64,000 nucleotides of DNA from Mixophyes australis (Eukaryota; Chordata; Amphibia; Anura; Limnodynastidae), in contig JAVHZZ010000011.1 of NCBI GenBank assembly GCA_036250195.1, positions 63,550,101 to 63,614,100 of the forward strand, read 5' to 3'. The notes beneath the pieces were generated by a model, which saw only the letters and a program-made list of their open reading frames with translations, was not told the origin of the DNA and did no database searches. Positions 41,301 to 56,300 of the stretch are shown one piece after another. The number at the start of each line of letters is the position of its first letter. Positions within the stretch are counted from its first letter, which is position 1. The translations under genes were made by a program, and so were the position numbers.

Positions 41301-44300
41301 ATAGCTATGACCGCATTGGCCAGGGAATTAACTCTGGTAGATGCCTGTGCAGTGTGTTTGGGTGCCAATTATTTGTCTCCAGCCAGCAACTTAAAACATA
41401 AAATGATTTAACTCATACTTACCAACTTTTGGTTGGTGTGCTCTGGGGGATCTCGGGGGCAGATGGGCATGTAAGGGGGGGGGGCTCACCGAATTGCGCA
41501 ATTCAGCTCCACCCCCTAAGCAGGCAACATAATTAAAAAAAAAAAAAGCAAAGGAAAGAGGGTGCTCCGTGGTACTGATACAGGCAATTTCAGTATCAAA
41601 ATGATATATTACTCTGTCTGATTAAACTAGCTGCTTCCAATGGACATTCTACTGCAATGTCTCGAGAAGAAGTAAACCAAATTATTGATGGAAGCGCTGG
41701 TATGTCAGTCTTTAATAGCTGATGTATTACTAACATATAACATACACAATTGAGATGAAAAAACTTATATGAGTATTATCAAGAGTAAAAATTAAATATA
41801 AAATAAATTGTAAAGATAAAAAATTCAAATATGTGCAGACCGGAATAGAGCCACCTGCTAGTATTGTATTCTGAATGATATTCTGATATAGACCTTGTTA
41901 TTCAGGTATCATTGTGTTTCAGAGGGAAAGGATAATTGTTCCCAAAGGGAAATTGAATATAGCAAGTTCCAACTTGTAAAGTGATGGTGTAAAGTCCTGG
42001 GTGGACTAGATATACAGGAACAGAGGTCTGTTCAGCTCTCCTATAGATAGGATATAGTCCACTTTATAGTCTGAGGAAACCGCCACCTAGGGTCGGAGAA
42101 ATGCGTTAGTTGACGTGACACATCCGGTTACTAGCGCTACCTGTATACAAACCGAAATCTATGTGAAGGAATAGGATGGAGATCGTTTATGCAATCCCTG
42201 CATCTACAGCTTAAGATAAGTGATTATTTGTTCCGTATGTGCACACACCAGCAAAAAACATTCCACGTTTTTACTATATTGGCACAGCAATAAACGGCTG
42301 TTCGACGGTGGACAGAACACCAGGATACAACAGGACTAAAACCAGCCTGGCTTCTCTACAACATCCACTATATAAAGTAATTTGTGAACTATCACTTAAA
42401 GTGGATTATATCCTATCTATAGGAGAGCTGAACAGACCTATGTTCCTTTATATCTAGTCCACCCAGGACTTTACATCATCACTTTACAAGTTGGTACTTG
42501 CTGTATTTATTCTCCTTTGGGAACAATTATCCTTTCCTTCTGAAATACAATGATACCTGAATAACAAGATCTATATCAGAATATCATTCATAATACAATA
42601 GTAGCAGGTGGCTCTATTCCAGTTCTGCATATATTGCAATTTTAATTTTTTATCTTTACAATTTATTCTATATTTAATTTTTACTCTTGATAATACTCTA
42701 TATGAGTTTTTTTCATCCCAATTGTTTATGTTATGTGTTAATAATACATCAGTTATTAAAGGCTGACATACCAGTGCTTCCATCAATAATTTGGTTTACT
42801 TCTTCTTGAGACATTGCAGTAGAATGTCCATTGGAAGCAGCTAGTTTAGAGTCAGAGTTATATATCATTTTGATACTGAAATTGACTGTATCAGTACCAC
42901 AGAGCACTCTCTTTCCTTTGCTTTTTTTATCTATCACTTTTTAACTGTCACTTTAAGTGATAGTTCACAAATTACTTTTTATAGTGGATGTTGTAGAGAT
43001 GCCAGACTGGTATTAGTCCTGTTGTATCCTGGTGTTCTGTCCACTGTCGAATTTTACCCTATTCCAACAGGGTGCAGGTCCATGATGATGCGATAATCAT
43101 GTCACTAAGCCCCGCCCCCACCATGTTAACTAAGGAAGGATGCTTAATGCGGGAGGTTGCCCAGCTCTCCCAGGAGTCTGGGAAGACTCACAGAAATTCG
43201 AGAGTCTCCTCAGAACTCTCTGTGACCTCTGTACTGGGCTGAGTGCAGAGCATCTCTCCAGTCCTACCTCCTGCAAGACTCACAGCTCTTGCCAACTGTA
43301 GGTTTCTACTCAGCCGCATGAGCCTCACCTGGGCTGTATCCTGGTTCTGCAGACAGATGTGTAACCATACATTTTCAATCCTGTGGGGGAGGATCCTATA
43401 TTCCCAGACCTGAACAGGTGTCCGACCAGCGCCACCTAGCTTGTAACAGCCACATAACAGGGGCAAATGAGGGATTCCTTAGAGAGGGGTTTCCAAATGC
43501 TAGGCTTCAGGGGAAAAGCAAACAAAATAGATGCAATATTAATGATAAAAATAGAAAAGTACAATGTATATAAATGTAGTAATGCATATTAAATAAAGAA
43601 AATAAGGCATAAAGTAAGTTGTACATAAAAAACACACATTAATATTAATCTTCTTTAACTAAATTATTCTTGACCATCTTACCAAAATAATGTAATACCT
43701 TGTAAAGTAATACAGCAATAAAGTAATACTTCCAATTGAGTAAAAAAACAATTACAATTAGTGTTACATTTACTCACTTAGTGCAGAATATCACAAGTAA
43801 CATAATTTTAGTGTATTTTCCTTTTTCTCTAAAGTCACAGAAACTAGAGTGAAAAGTGAGAAAAAAACACAGTGGTCATTTTGTTGAAGCCAAAGTTCAT
43901 TACAGGCAGAGTCCCACAAATAATGGGTTTTATACTAAATGCTATTATAGTTGTTTCTTAGTGCAAACACGAGGAGGAGGTTCTAGAAGCCATTTCCTTC
44001 TTCTAAACCACAGGGTCATCTCTACCTATTGTCTCATGTCTGTCTACTGTCTCTCTTCTTCATATGTCCTTGTCATGTATTTTGCTACATTCCCTACAGT
44101 TTATCACCCACGCTTATTTATGCCTAGCATACCTAGGTGTAATGATGTCCATGTATTTGTGATTTTGCTCACTGTACTAGTTATGTTTTACCTGTTATAT
44201 TGTATGTTGAATGAAATGTTGTTAAATATAAGTACCAATAAACAATATTCAACTATTATGGGTCCCCCAGGGGTGTTTCTCCCATAAGATGAATTGAGAA

Positions 44301-47300
44301 TCAAAATCAAGCACAGCAAATGTATCACCTGCAATAATTAATTATAATATATATATATTTTTTTATTATAATGGAAAGGCAGGTCCTGCAATCAGCACAA
44401 TGTTAGCTATTGTAATCCTAATACAGTAATTGTAATAAGAAGCAAGTGATTGGTGGTGTATCACCCTGGTCTTATTTTTGCAAATATTACCAGATGACCA
44501 GAGCTTGTCAGTATGTGTGTGTTTGGGTGGAAGGGCTGACACAAGTGCAGGCTTAGGCTAGGTACACACTGGAGCGTTTTCATCCAATAATCGGGCATAT
44601 TAGCCGACATACGACAATTCAGTTGGAAGTCGGGTTAGTGTGTATAGTAACACTATGGTAGAACATTGTTCCAAAGTGTCGATTGGCAGCTCATTTGGTT
44701 GATCACACTGTTTAATATTTTCCAACCAATCACTGATCATGTAGTGTGTATGCACTCATGCTCACGATCTCCATAAAGTTTACAGAGTTGTGTTCTTTTC
44801 AGCCAATGCTAGCGATGAATGTCCAAGTGAATAAATGTAGAGAGTGCTGTAGAGGGAATAATTAATTTGTTCGTTCTGAGACAGAATGTTTTGTTTCAGA
44901 GTCACAGAAGTAACAAAATTCATTAGGACATGTGCATAGCCATAACAAAGCATTTTAATCAGTGTGACAATGTGACAAGAATGAATGAATATTGTGCTGT
45001 AATTCTCTGAAGACTAGAGGACCAGATGCAGGACCAGATGAAGAGCAGAGATCTGAAGGTAAATCGTGTCAGTGTGTATGCATGAATTGCCAGACTGATC
45101 GGACCTTCATTCATAGGTACAACCGTTTGAGATAACACGTCGGCCGAACCTAGCCATAGACAACAGAAGGGGTAAGCCCAAAAATTGGTGAAGGGATGAG
45201 TAATTATTTTTAACTGGAGCCACCTTTTATTTTTCTCCCTCCTTCTCGCTCATACGTTTTTAGCAGCCTACTTGAAGTGGGAGATAAACACAACACAGTA
45301 AATAAATAAAAAAGTGAGCAATTTTTGTAAAAAAATTGGTAATATTGGCATTTCATGTATTACAGTGACAGATTCACTTTCATATTTTCTAATGTTAAAA
45401 TAATGTTTATCAGCATAAAATCTAAATAAGCTGGGATAATTACAAGACCTTATGAACTACTTTGACAATGCTATGATATTAATCTGATTTTTCACTGTCA
45501 TCCACAGAAACATATCAGTTCAACACACTGGCGCAAAAGCTGCAGAAAGAGGCACAATATTATTTAAATGCCAAAGAAAAAGGTATGCATTTTGTCATAA
45601 TATTTGCTTGCTAGTCACAATATTTCAGACTGTGGCTATGTTGACACGATTCAGCTTTAAGGGCAAATGTTCACCTTCAGCATAATTACTAACTGTTGGC
45701 AATAGTTGGACTGATATTAATTAGAATATATACATAAGTGATACCAAACTGAAACATTCATGTATAAAAATGACTCATTGTAACCAAAATTTCCATAAGC
45801 AGTTATTTGTAATTTCCTGTTTGGTTTAATTTCAAACAATTGTTTGTGCTCAGGCACTGTTGAAATCTATAGTAATAGCACATGGCAACTTTGCCTCCAC
45901 TGACCTCTACTTAGAATTGCATTGGCGAATTTTGCATGTAGTACTTTTTCACCACTGTGGGCCTGATGAATTTAGGAAAGTAAAGCAAAAAAATGAGTAA
46001 CTTTGCACCTTGGCAAAACCATGTTACTTTGGAAAAGGAGGTAAACTTAAAATGTGATGGCAGATTTATAGTTGGAATACGGCATGTCCTAGATCAACTT
46101 TAAATTTCAGTGTACAAATAAGCTATTAAGTATGTGTGTGCTACATGAAAAAAACAGCAAGTATTTTCCTTATGTGCAAAATAATAAACTAATTTGCACC
46201 CCTTGCATTGTAACATGTCCAGGAGAAAACATACTCTTTTTTTGCCATACTTTCCTTAATGAATCAGGCCCTGTTTGTTTTATTTCTTGAAATGCTCACT
46301 ATATAGCTTGCGTTCACTCAGCATGGGGCTTTACTCAGTGATTATAGACACCGGGCCTGAGTCACAAGAATTTAACCATTTACTTTGGAAACTTGCCCTC
46401 CCTCTAGTCTATGTTTTACACAGGTCTAGGGGTTGGTAGACAAGCCCCCAGGCCCATAAGCTAATCCAGACTGACCTCCGTATTTGTCAGTGAGCGACAG
46501 CCAGGACACTTCAAGGGCTTTGTTACAGGGTCCAGTGACCCATCCAAGTTCAATTCGGTGTTATAAGGTTGGGAACCAGTTTCTAGGGACACAGCCTGGT
46601 AGCGTCGGCATCCGGACCTCCCTGATATTCCCGAAAGGAAACACCCATTCCGAGTTCATTAGAACCCTTCCAGAACTTCTGGAACTTTTATACTTTTATT
46701 TATCTTCTCAGTTACACACAGAAAACAGGGGAGAGAGGTTTGGTGCTCGTTGTGCCCTGTTTTTCTATTTTTGTGGGATGTCGGTTACAGCTTTTGACTT
46801 CTGGTGTGTGAGTCCATACACAGTCATGATAATGCATAGAACAATTTGGAATCACCATGTAAAAATCATGAGGTTCTCAATTTGGTGATTAAATGCTTGA
46901 CAGGTGGCAACTCTATTTATTACAAGTTGGTAGGGTCAGGGAGAATTGAAAAGGTCTGCAAAAATCAACAAGTAAGGGCTGAAAAAAAACAAGTAATAAA
47001 AAAATAAGCAAAAATCAAATTATAATTGACAGTGAAACATGACATTGAAGATGAAGAACAGCTTGGGATTGTAAGTCAAAGTAAGGCAATGCAACACATC
47101 TATACATGTGGGCTAACAATTGTCAAAAAAAAACTGGAGCAATGCTCTGAACAAAGGTATAAATAAGCAGAGTAACAAATAACATGTGACATCTGCTGGA
47201 GTTATAGCAGGTTGCAGAATTCCAGACCAAATAGGCGGCATGGCAAAATGTAGGAATTCTGGTTTAAGTAGCTGCTGCCACCTACTGGAGACATAGCAGA

Positions 47301-50300
47301 ATGAAAATGATTTTCTAGAATGTACTACAACAGAGGTGTTTAAACTCCGTTCACAAAGGCTAATCACAGTTCATGTTTTCAGGATGTCCTTAATCATACA
47401 CAGGTGAGTTAATTTATCTGGCTGGGTCAGTAATTATCCCACCTGTTTCTAAAGACAGAAATCCAGAAAACATGACCTGTTGGTAGCCCTTGAGGCATGA
47501 GTTAGGACACCTCTGTACTAGAATGTTAGTATCACGTTAGCATTAAGACTTTTCAGATCCTTTGCGATCTGTGTGGTTTAGTACTGCCTACCATGGAGAT
47601 GCGGAATCTAATGGGGTGAAGGTATTCACCAGGGACCCCGCAAGGAGGTTTGGTCTTAGCTGCTTCAGCTCCACAGGTCGCAGTTCCCCAGGCAGGCACC
47701 ATGTGAGACCAGTGGATGGGCAAAGCACCTAGGTGCTGGGAGAAGCGGTGGTGACCCCCAGGTGAGCTTGCCGGACCCTAGCAGGCCAGTCTGTGGGTCG
47801 TTACGTGACAGATAGCTAGAATCTGATTGGTTGCTATGGGCAACACTTGCACTTTTCCTTCTTAGAAGGTTTAGTAAATCTACCCCTGAAACTTTTATAT
47901 GGCCTCTTCTTCCCAACCTCCATAGATAGAAAGCCTAATGTCCTTATGAGTCAGGGTAATATTAAGCTATTATGCCCTTTATTAAAGTGTCTCTCAAAAC
48001 GGGAATAACTTTGTCTGAAATTATTAACGACTGGATAGTAGCCATCTCGGTTCTACACAACTCAATCCCCGAAATGAGGGAATAGACAAACTTGAAAAGC
48101 ATAATTTCCAGAATGAGCCACATCACATCATTACCAGGTCCCCTGCAGCAAGAACAGTGCTAGAGGTACAATTAGCATTCAGCTTTATTTTTGGAACTGC
48201 CATCGAGTTGTCAGGTCTTTTGTATTTCTACCAACGCAGACTATGATGCCTTATATATGTTGGATCAGGGCAGATATCCTGAGCTTTGTTCCCTGGTAAC
48301 CTCAGCTGACCCTTTGTGCATAAACTATGCACTTGATTATTGCCATTTTATTCATGTCACTCTGGCAAAAAAGGAGCAATATTCGATTTGCAATGGAAAG
48401 TGGCCTTTTCCATAATGTACAGCTTTTGTTTCTTGAATTGGGAACTTTCTTGCCAAGGTTGCAGGTAATCAAGAATTAGCACTGTCTGGTATTGTGTTGT
48501 AGGTTTTACTTAGCCTATGATAAATTACTGTCAATTTTTTGGGTGGGATATGGGGAATTGTACTTGTTGGATGACTTGTCAGCAATTGGTGGGACAAATT
48601 TTCTTGATACAGCTTTGCCAGCCATTTGCAATGTTGTTTCATGCAGCACATTTGCCCTTTTATGCCCCTAAAAGATTTAGGTTATTGCATTATTGTAAAC
48701 TTTTATCCTCATCTGACCAACTTTGTGGGTGGGATGAAAGTTTATCCTCATCATCCCAACAGTCAATAAACTTGATATACATTATAATAATGACTTCAAA
48801 TAAAGCAGATGGACAGATTGCCTAAAGATGGGGACAAAAAATAGGTTTTAAAAAATTTGCCTATTGAGATAACAATGTATTGCATGGGCATTTGTACTTT
48901 AAACAGCAAAATGGCACTAAAGATACGTATATAAAAAAATATGTTTTTTTTCACAATTCAGTGCATTCTAAAGACTAAGGAGTCATTAAGGAGAGTAAAG
49001 CAAAAAAACAGGAGTAAATTTCATCCTGGGCAAACCATGTTACAATGCAAGGGCAGCACATGTGTTTATTATTTTGCACATAAAGAAAATACAGTATTTT
49101 TTGTCATGTAGCACACAATACTTGAGAGCTTTATTTTTACACCGAAATCTAAACTTGATCTAGGACTTGATCTATAAATCTGTCCCCAGATATTAAATGT
49201 ACCTCCCCCTCCATTGCAACATGGTTTTGCCAAGGTGCAAAGTTACTCATTTTGTTTGCTTTGCTCTCCTTAATGACTCAGGGCCTACAGGAGTTGAGAT
49301 ACCAATGCATTATCTAGGTGTTGTATCCTTAAATAGCAAATGGCACTAATGACAAGTGCAGAAAAAAATAGAGGTTGTGCACAAGTGCGTGGTAAAAATC
49401 ATACCAGTTGATATAGCAAACAATGTAGTGCCCAGGTATTTAATAAAGAAAATAAGAGAGGAAGATGGTGTCAAGATTTGGTCAGTTTGCACAGTGGAGA
49501 AAACCCCTACACAAATCTATTTGACTCCAATAAAAAAGAAATTAGATTAACTAAATAGTATGTAAAGTAATAGAACAAACAAACAAAAAAGCCAAATCAA
49601 GCAATGCTGCTGTTCAGCAAGTGCACGTAGAACAGAAGTGAAGATTAAAGTAGTAACAGGTCAGGACAGCCACAAATGGTAATATTCACAGATTTTTCCC
49701 CTAGAACAATCCAGGAGAAATGAGTGCCAGGGTGAGCTTAATATATATAAGACAAACTTTTATAAGACATGCTTATTAAACATGTGAGATTTTGTTCCAT
49801 AGTGATTGTTTTACTTTTGTTACATACACTGTGATTGGCCTGATCCTCCAGATGATGTCATTTATTCATTGCATTTTGGTCAAATCTTTATTTATTAATT
49901 ATTTATTTTTTTTCATTCTTCATTTATTTTATTTCTCATTTTAATTAAAAATTTTACTTTTACATGTTTTTAGTTTTTCTCATGTCTGCAGCAAAACATC
50001 TCAGCCTGAGTTTCCATTTATAACAATACATTAAACAGGCAGGAAGTGTTTAAAGTTGTTTCTAACAAATGTATTGTGAACTGGAGATATCAGCTGACAT
50101 GTATCAACTGAGTTTCAACAGATACTAGTTCAAAAAATAGTAGTCAGAGCTGTCCCTCCCTTCCCTATTTACCATTGCAGAACACAGGAAACTACTACAG
50201 TTTTTGCTACGTTGCTACAATGTTGCAGCTTTTTGCAAAACAACAATATTAACTCCAACTATAGCAGAGAAGCTAATATGTTTAAATGTTGTTTGCCATG

Positions 50301-53300
50301 TGTTAGCAAGAGAACATCAAAGACAGTGTATGTTGGATCAATGTATTCAATAGACATAGATATGTACAATGTATTAGTGTTACCTGACAACTTCAAATAG
50401 CAATTAGTATTCACATATTAATAATCTATTAGTTTGCAGGAATAGATGATTCTAAAGAAATCAAGGGCCTAAGAAGGATTCCAAACCCTCTGTACTCATA
50501 GAGAACAATAGGCACATGTAAATGTAAGAAGCCTAATCCAGGGAGATGCCAGAATTGCCAAATGGTGGCAAGAAGGATTTTTTTTCTCATTTTAAGGGAA
50601 AAATTGAATTATGCTTGTGTTTCCTTCTTTGTATCAGCAGAGGTATTTCTGCATGAAGGTTTGAAATCAATAGACATAAATGTAATAATTTTTAGCCTAA
50701 ACCATTTAAGTATACAATTTTAAAGGAGTTCCAGCAGACCATCAACCCATGTGGCTAAGTAACAAATCATTTGCTAAATGGCTAAATATTGAATATATAT
50801 TTGTATATATTAATGTATAAAGATGTACTGTTGGTCATTGTACATGTACAGTTTCTTAGAACATAACAACTTGAGCAAACCAGCAAGAAACACTAACTAT
50901 TAAATTCAGTAGGGTTGCCATCAGAAGGCTTTGGGTTTCCTATAACCTGATAAACAGGGGCCAGTCTTGTGGATAGTATACAATGCAGATTCCAGTGCAG
51001 GTGCCTAATGTACAGTTCTCTTCCTTGAGCTGACAGTAAAAAGCGGAGAAACCCATTGGGGTGACAATTACACCATACAAAGTCATATTTGCTTAAAAGT
51101 ATGTAAAACTGTTTTACAAACTGTCAGCAAAAAAATAGAAACCTGAACCATATCAGATGTCAAGTATAATGTGCTGAGCCATATCTGGTGCCACAAATAA
51201 TACTGAGCTAGAGCAGGTGCCAAATGTACAAAACTGAGCCGTATCTGGACCCAAGAACAAACAGTTGAACAATACTGACTGCAGCTGCTAATGAAAACTC
51301 TCCTGCCAGCTGTCAGCCTGACCATGGGTGTAACTACTGGAGTGCAGGAGTAGCATCTGCTATTAGGCTCATTAGTTGAGGAGGTTTGATGTAGCTGATC
51401 TCACCTATTGCACTAGTTAAATACTAGGAGCTAGTGAAAGAGAGAGTTCTCACAGTCAACAGTAGTCAGCGATTACATTTGGCTGTTTTTTTACATCAGA
51501 TATGGCTGAGTTTTTTTAAATTTGGCACCACTGGTCCCCCTCTATTATCTCCTCTGACTGTTGCACTCAGGACCGGATTAAGGGGATGGAGGCCCTGGGC
51601 TAAGGTAGCCTCCATTTCCCCGTGAGCCGCATCCCCCCCCCCCCGGAGCGCTTACCTGCTTCCGTTCCTCTGTCACTCCCGGTAGTGCTCCCGCGGCGCG
51701 CAGTAATATCCTTACTGAGGAGATTATTGCGCGCCGCGGAAGCACTACAGTGAGAGGAGGCAGCTAACAGCATAACATTTGCTGTTAGTTGCCTGCCATT
51801 CTCAAGCTGACAGTCAAAGCCGGGGGCGGAGATGCCCCCAACCCAATGAATGTCGACTGTCCCCCCCAGATGCCTGAGGCCCCTGGGCTTTAGCCCAGTC
51901 AGCCCTGGCTGCACTCATAGGAGAAAGCATGGTGTCAGTGATCAACATGGAGCTTATTTAGCATTATAGAGGGCTTCAAATTCTGCTGAATGGGGAAGGG
52001 AAGCAGTAAGGCGTAGAGCGGTGCAGAGAGGAGACTCTTGTCTGGCCAGCAATGGAAGTGAGGAGAGGGTCTTCCTTTATAGAAACTTTGTGGGCCTCTT
52101 CAAAATGTTTCTGCGCATCCACAAATATCTAGTGACACCCTGCGGAGCCGGTCAACAACCGGTTAAAGGCTGATATCTGGGAATAGAGGGGAAAAGGCAG
52201 GAAGAAGGTGTTTAATTACCAGGAGCAGTCTGCTAAATGGTTATAATAGCCCTGTCAGAAGTGGGGCATGGTGGTATAGACCTTAGGAACACAGAACACC
52301 CTTCCCCAGATCTCCTCTGTTGCATTGAAGTAGAGCCCCATAATTTATCATCATATTCACATTTGTTTATAAACATTTCTTTAAATATACATTTCTTAAC
52401 ATAATTATATTTCAACACAATGATAATCAGCTTGTTTAAATATGTAGCAAAGTACAAATATACATAGTGTTTATTAATCTACAGTTTATTTTCTTTTTCT
52501 TTTTCAGACCAAGAATATCTTGATTCATTGGTGACTTTAAGAAAAAAGACAACATTAGAATTAAAGCAGGCTCTTCAGGATTACCATGATAAAGGTACTA
52601 TACCCTACTAAAGATGAGAATATATGGGTAATATAAAAATAAATATTGAAAATGGCACAAAAAATAAAATAATTGTGTGTGCAATGCTTCAAAACACAAT
52701 GCTTAATTAAATAATTCATCCTCAAAGCAAACTCACTCTGATTACACTGTTGCTGGTCAAAATGGTTACACAAAGCAATGTAGGGTATATGGACATTGTA
52801 TCAGAGATGGAATTCCATATCACAACACAGTCAATAGCACATCAGCATAATAGTTAATTCCATTTATTATGAAGCAACGCTATCTATGTGCATTATTGTC
52901 ATCAAGTTAATAACTTAATAATTGAAAGTCTTGCTATTTTGTAAAAATAATATAATTCCCCGAACCAATCTACTTCCTTAGTGTTCCCTATTACGTGTTT
53001 CAAAGGAAAGATTCTACCTCCTCCTAAGATCCAGATCACTCTGAAACGTATAACAGGGAACACTGCTGTACTACAAAATACAGTATGTAAAACACTAAGG
53101 AGATAATAATGTACCCAGAATGCCAATTGAGTACTCTTACTACAGAATAAACATGAAATTAGCCTGCCACTAGAATTTCAGCATTTAAGAACCATCAAAG
53201 TCAGCTTTTTTGTGATCTGCGAAAAATAGCAGAAGAATTCTGCTCCTTCAACTACTTCGGTGCAGTGCATCCAGGTTTGCATAAGGCTTCATCTGCTATT

Positions 53301-56300
53301 GATCAATTCCTAAAGCTGGGTATACACTACAGAAATTTCAACCAACTTTTTATGCCGAGCTATTTTACATGCGATCGATGTTCCGATCGCTCGGTCCATG
53401 GACTGCATACACACTAGCCTTGTTTAGGATGATAAAGGAAAGAGCGGACGTCCCTTTAGTGACTTTTTACAGCCATGTTGTCGTGAGCAATGACTGTCAT
53501 TTCGTACTCACTGTTGTGTATCGGTCGGAAGTTTATACACACTACACAACGGAAACGAGATTGGAACGAAAATATTAAATGGTACGACCAACCAAATGAG
53601 GCGACAATCGTCCATTTGGGCAGACTTTCGACCATCGTGTCACTGCACACACTGACCCGACTTTTGAACGAGTGGTCGATTATTTCATCCCATTATTGGA
53701 TGAAAACTGTGTAGTGTGTACCCAGCTTAAGTACCTGTTGATTACCATGCCTATCTCAAAGTCAATAGGTCACTCTTAATGCTAACATCTTAACTGCAAG
53801 CTGTTAAAACATTGAAGTCAGCCTCAGACGCTGGTTCATATGCACCCTTCAAATTTTCATTTAGAGAAGAAGAGAGATACTCTATTCAGATGATATCTTT
53901 GTTCTGTATAATGTGCAAAAGAGAGACTGACCTGCCTCTAAACAATCTATCACCAAGTGGATTAAATCTGTGATCCATCAGACTTACACCAGTGCAAATC
54001 AACCTGTTCCGGTGCTTCTGCTGAACATCTGTGCAGGGCTGCCACATGGTCATCAATACACACTGTTTACCATATACTATAGGTTTGACACTTTTGCATC
54101 CAGAGATGCTTCTTTTGTTGCAAGGTTTTATGCACTGTAGCTTTGGGACATCCCCATTGTGACTCCTGTGGCCCCATAGGATGTGAGAGAAAATGTGATT
54201 ATATGTACGTACGTATGTAAAGTCTTTTTCTCCTAATCCATGGGGGACACTGGATGCCTTCCTTATTTCCCTTTTTGCGTTCTGCTTTCCTGTTCTTCAT
54301 GTATGGGTTCTATGTGTTATAGAACTTTTCTCCTCTCTCTCTCTCTATATTGGTTGTTTCACTAGATAGACTAATTTGAGTGCTTTGTTAATTAAATTGA
54401 AGATATTAGTCATTAGAAGTATAGAGAGGAGGTGCCTGCCATTATAGATTTATTTAAAGTGCCAGAGCTCCTCCTCACACAACTTAAATACCCCACAGGG
54501 ACTCCAGTGTCCCCCATGGACTAAGAGAAAATGGTTTTACATAAATACCAAACTAAAAATTTTTTCGCCCTTTTTGTGGCTGGCTATTCAAATCTGAGCC
54601 AATGAGCATATTTTCGGGATTTGATCTGGGGAGGTGGGGATTGTCAGCTTCTGACATGATTTGTCCCCTATGGGTAATCCACTCTTCCCAACCTTATGAC
54701 TTGCAAAGCCTTTGTCCTTTGGCTCCAACGTAATATCATTTTCTAAATGAATTAACCCTTGTGGGGTGCCTGTGCTACATTATGGACCTACAAATCCACC
54801 ATTTTTACCACTCTAGAGGGCTGCATATATCCACCACATTGCAATCCTTATGTTATTTCAATTCCACTTTCAATAAATTTATCTCTCCTCCAAACACAAT
54901 TAAATCCTTATTGGATGGGAACAAAAGATTGGGATGGATTTAGATCCAGAGTCCTGGGAATCTATCTGGCAGATTTTAACTAAATGTGTATCTTGATTTA
55001 AGAAATGCCTTCAAGCTTTCCAACAGGATCAATGCCTTCTTCCCTACCTACCCTAGTTTGTGCTGGAGAAATTGTATGCAAGTTGATTCCTTCTGACATA
55101 TGTGGTGGTCCTACCCCAAACGTCCATTGTAATGGTCCAAGATCAAAGCCCTTGTTTACTCAGTAACAGCTACTGTTACTCCTAGCTCGTCATAATACCT
55201 CCTGCTTTCTTTTATCAGTCCCTGCTACCGCCAAACACTCGTGCAAGATTATCCATCACATTATCATGGCCGCCAGATCCTAACTTTGCTGTTGTTGTCT
55301 CAACAATTAATCGGACAAAGCACATGGAATACATTATGTGAATTATTATTACTAGTACTATTATCTTAGTACCCTTTGGAACTTTGTGATCTACTTCACC
55401 TGAGTCTGGCAGCAGTCAATAGATTACTTTGATGCCATGCTTGAAGTTTGAAATCTCTGGAGCTTTTTAAACCCGGTCTAGGGCTTTTACCTTTTTTATT
55501 TATTTTTTTCAATTCCACTGTACTTATTTTTAGATCTTTGGCTGACTCTTTTTCTGCATTTGATCTGGAACTTCCCAACTCTTCTGGGATGGGGAGTTTT
55601 AGAGAGTTACACTTTGTGTCTCAACAAAGAATAACACAGCATCAGCTATAGAACTAGAACTTCAGATTAATTCAGTTTACTAGTTCTCTGATGTGGTTTG
55701 GTTATTGGGTACAGAAAAAGGATACACAACCTGAGGGAGAGGTAGTACCACTGTTTAAATCGGCGATGCAATCAATAGGATGGTGTAGAGGCAAGGTTTT
55801 AGCTTTTACAGACATCTGCAAATTTTGAACCAATGGAGGATTGGGGATCTGAGACTGCCAAAACAATAAATAGAATAGGCAATAATGAAAGACATAATTA
55901 ACTAAATCTGAATTTAATCTATCTAATCTGATTTTGGATTTCATTGTGTATTAAACACTGACACAAGACGCAGGTCATGTGGGACTTTTTACTGACATGC
56001 CTGTATCTCCAGTGGCAAACAGAAATATACAGATGTGGCATGTAAAAAAATTGTCTTTTAACACTGAAACAAAACTTCTGAAATTGCATTGCCCATGCAG
56101 CCAGATTTCTCCAAGCATAATATTAATGTTACACACCAAGCCATTAATAAGTTTGATGTTGTTACAGCAAACGGCTAGTGATATAAACGTCTAGAACAGG
56201 TTATAAGTGGTCTTCACCTATAGCAGCCACCTTTCCCATAGAGCTTGTTGCGCTCACAAGTACTTGGATGCCCCCAGATCTTAACTCTAAAGTAGTAGAA

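Noticed and set aside
43856..44287. 143-codon hydrophobic frame as a possible membrane protein gene
   Set aside because: No recognisable family, no splice or promoter context, and it lies within an intron in repeat-rich DNA.
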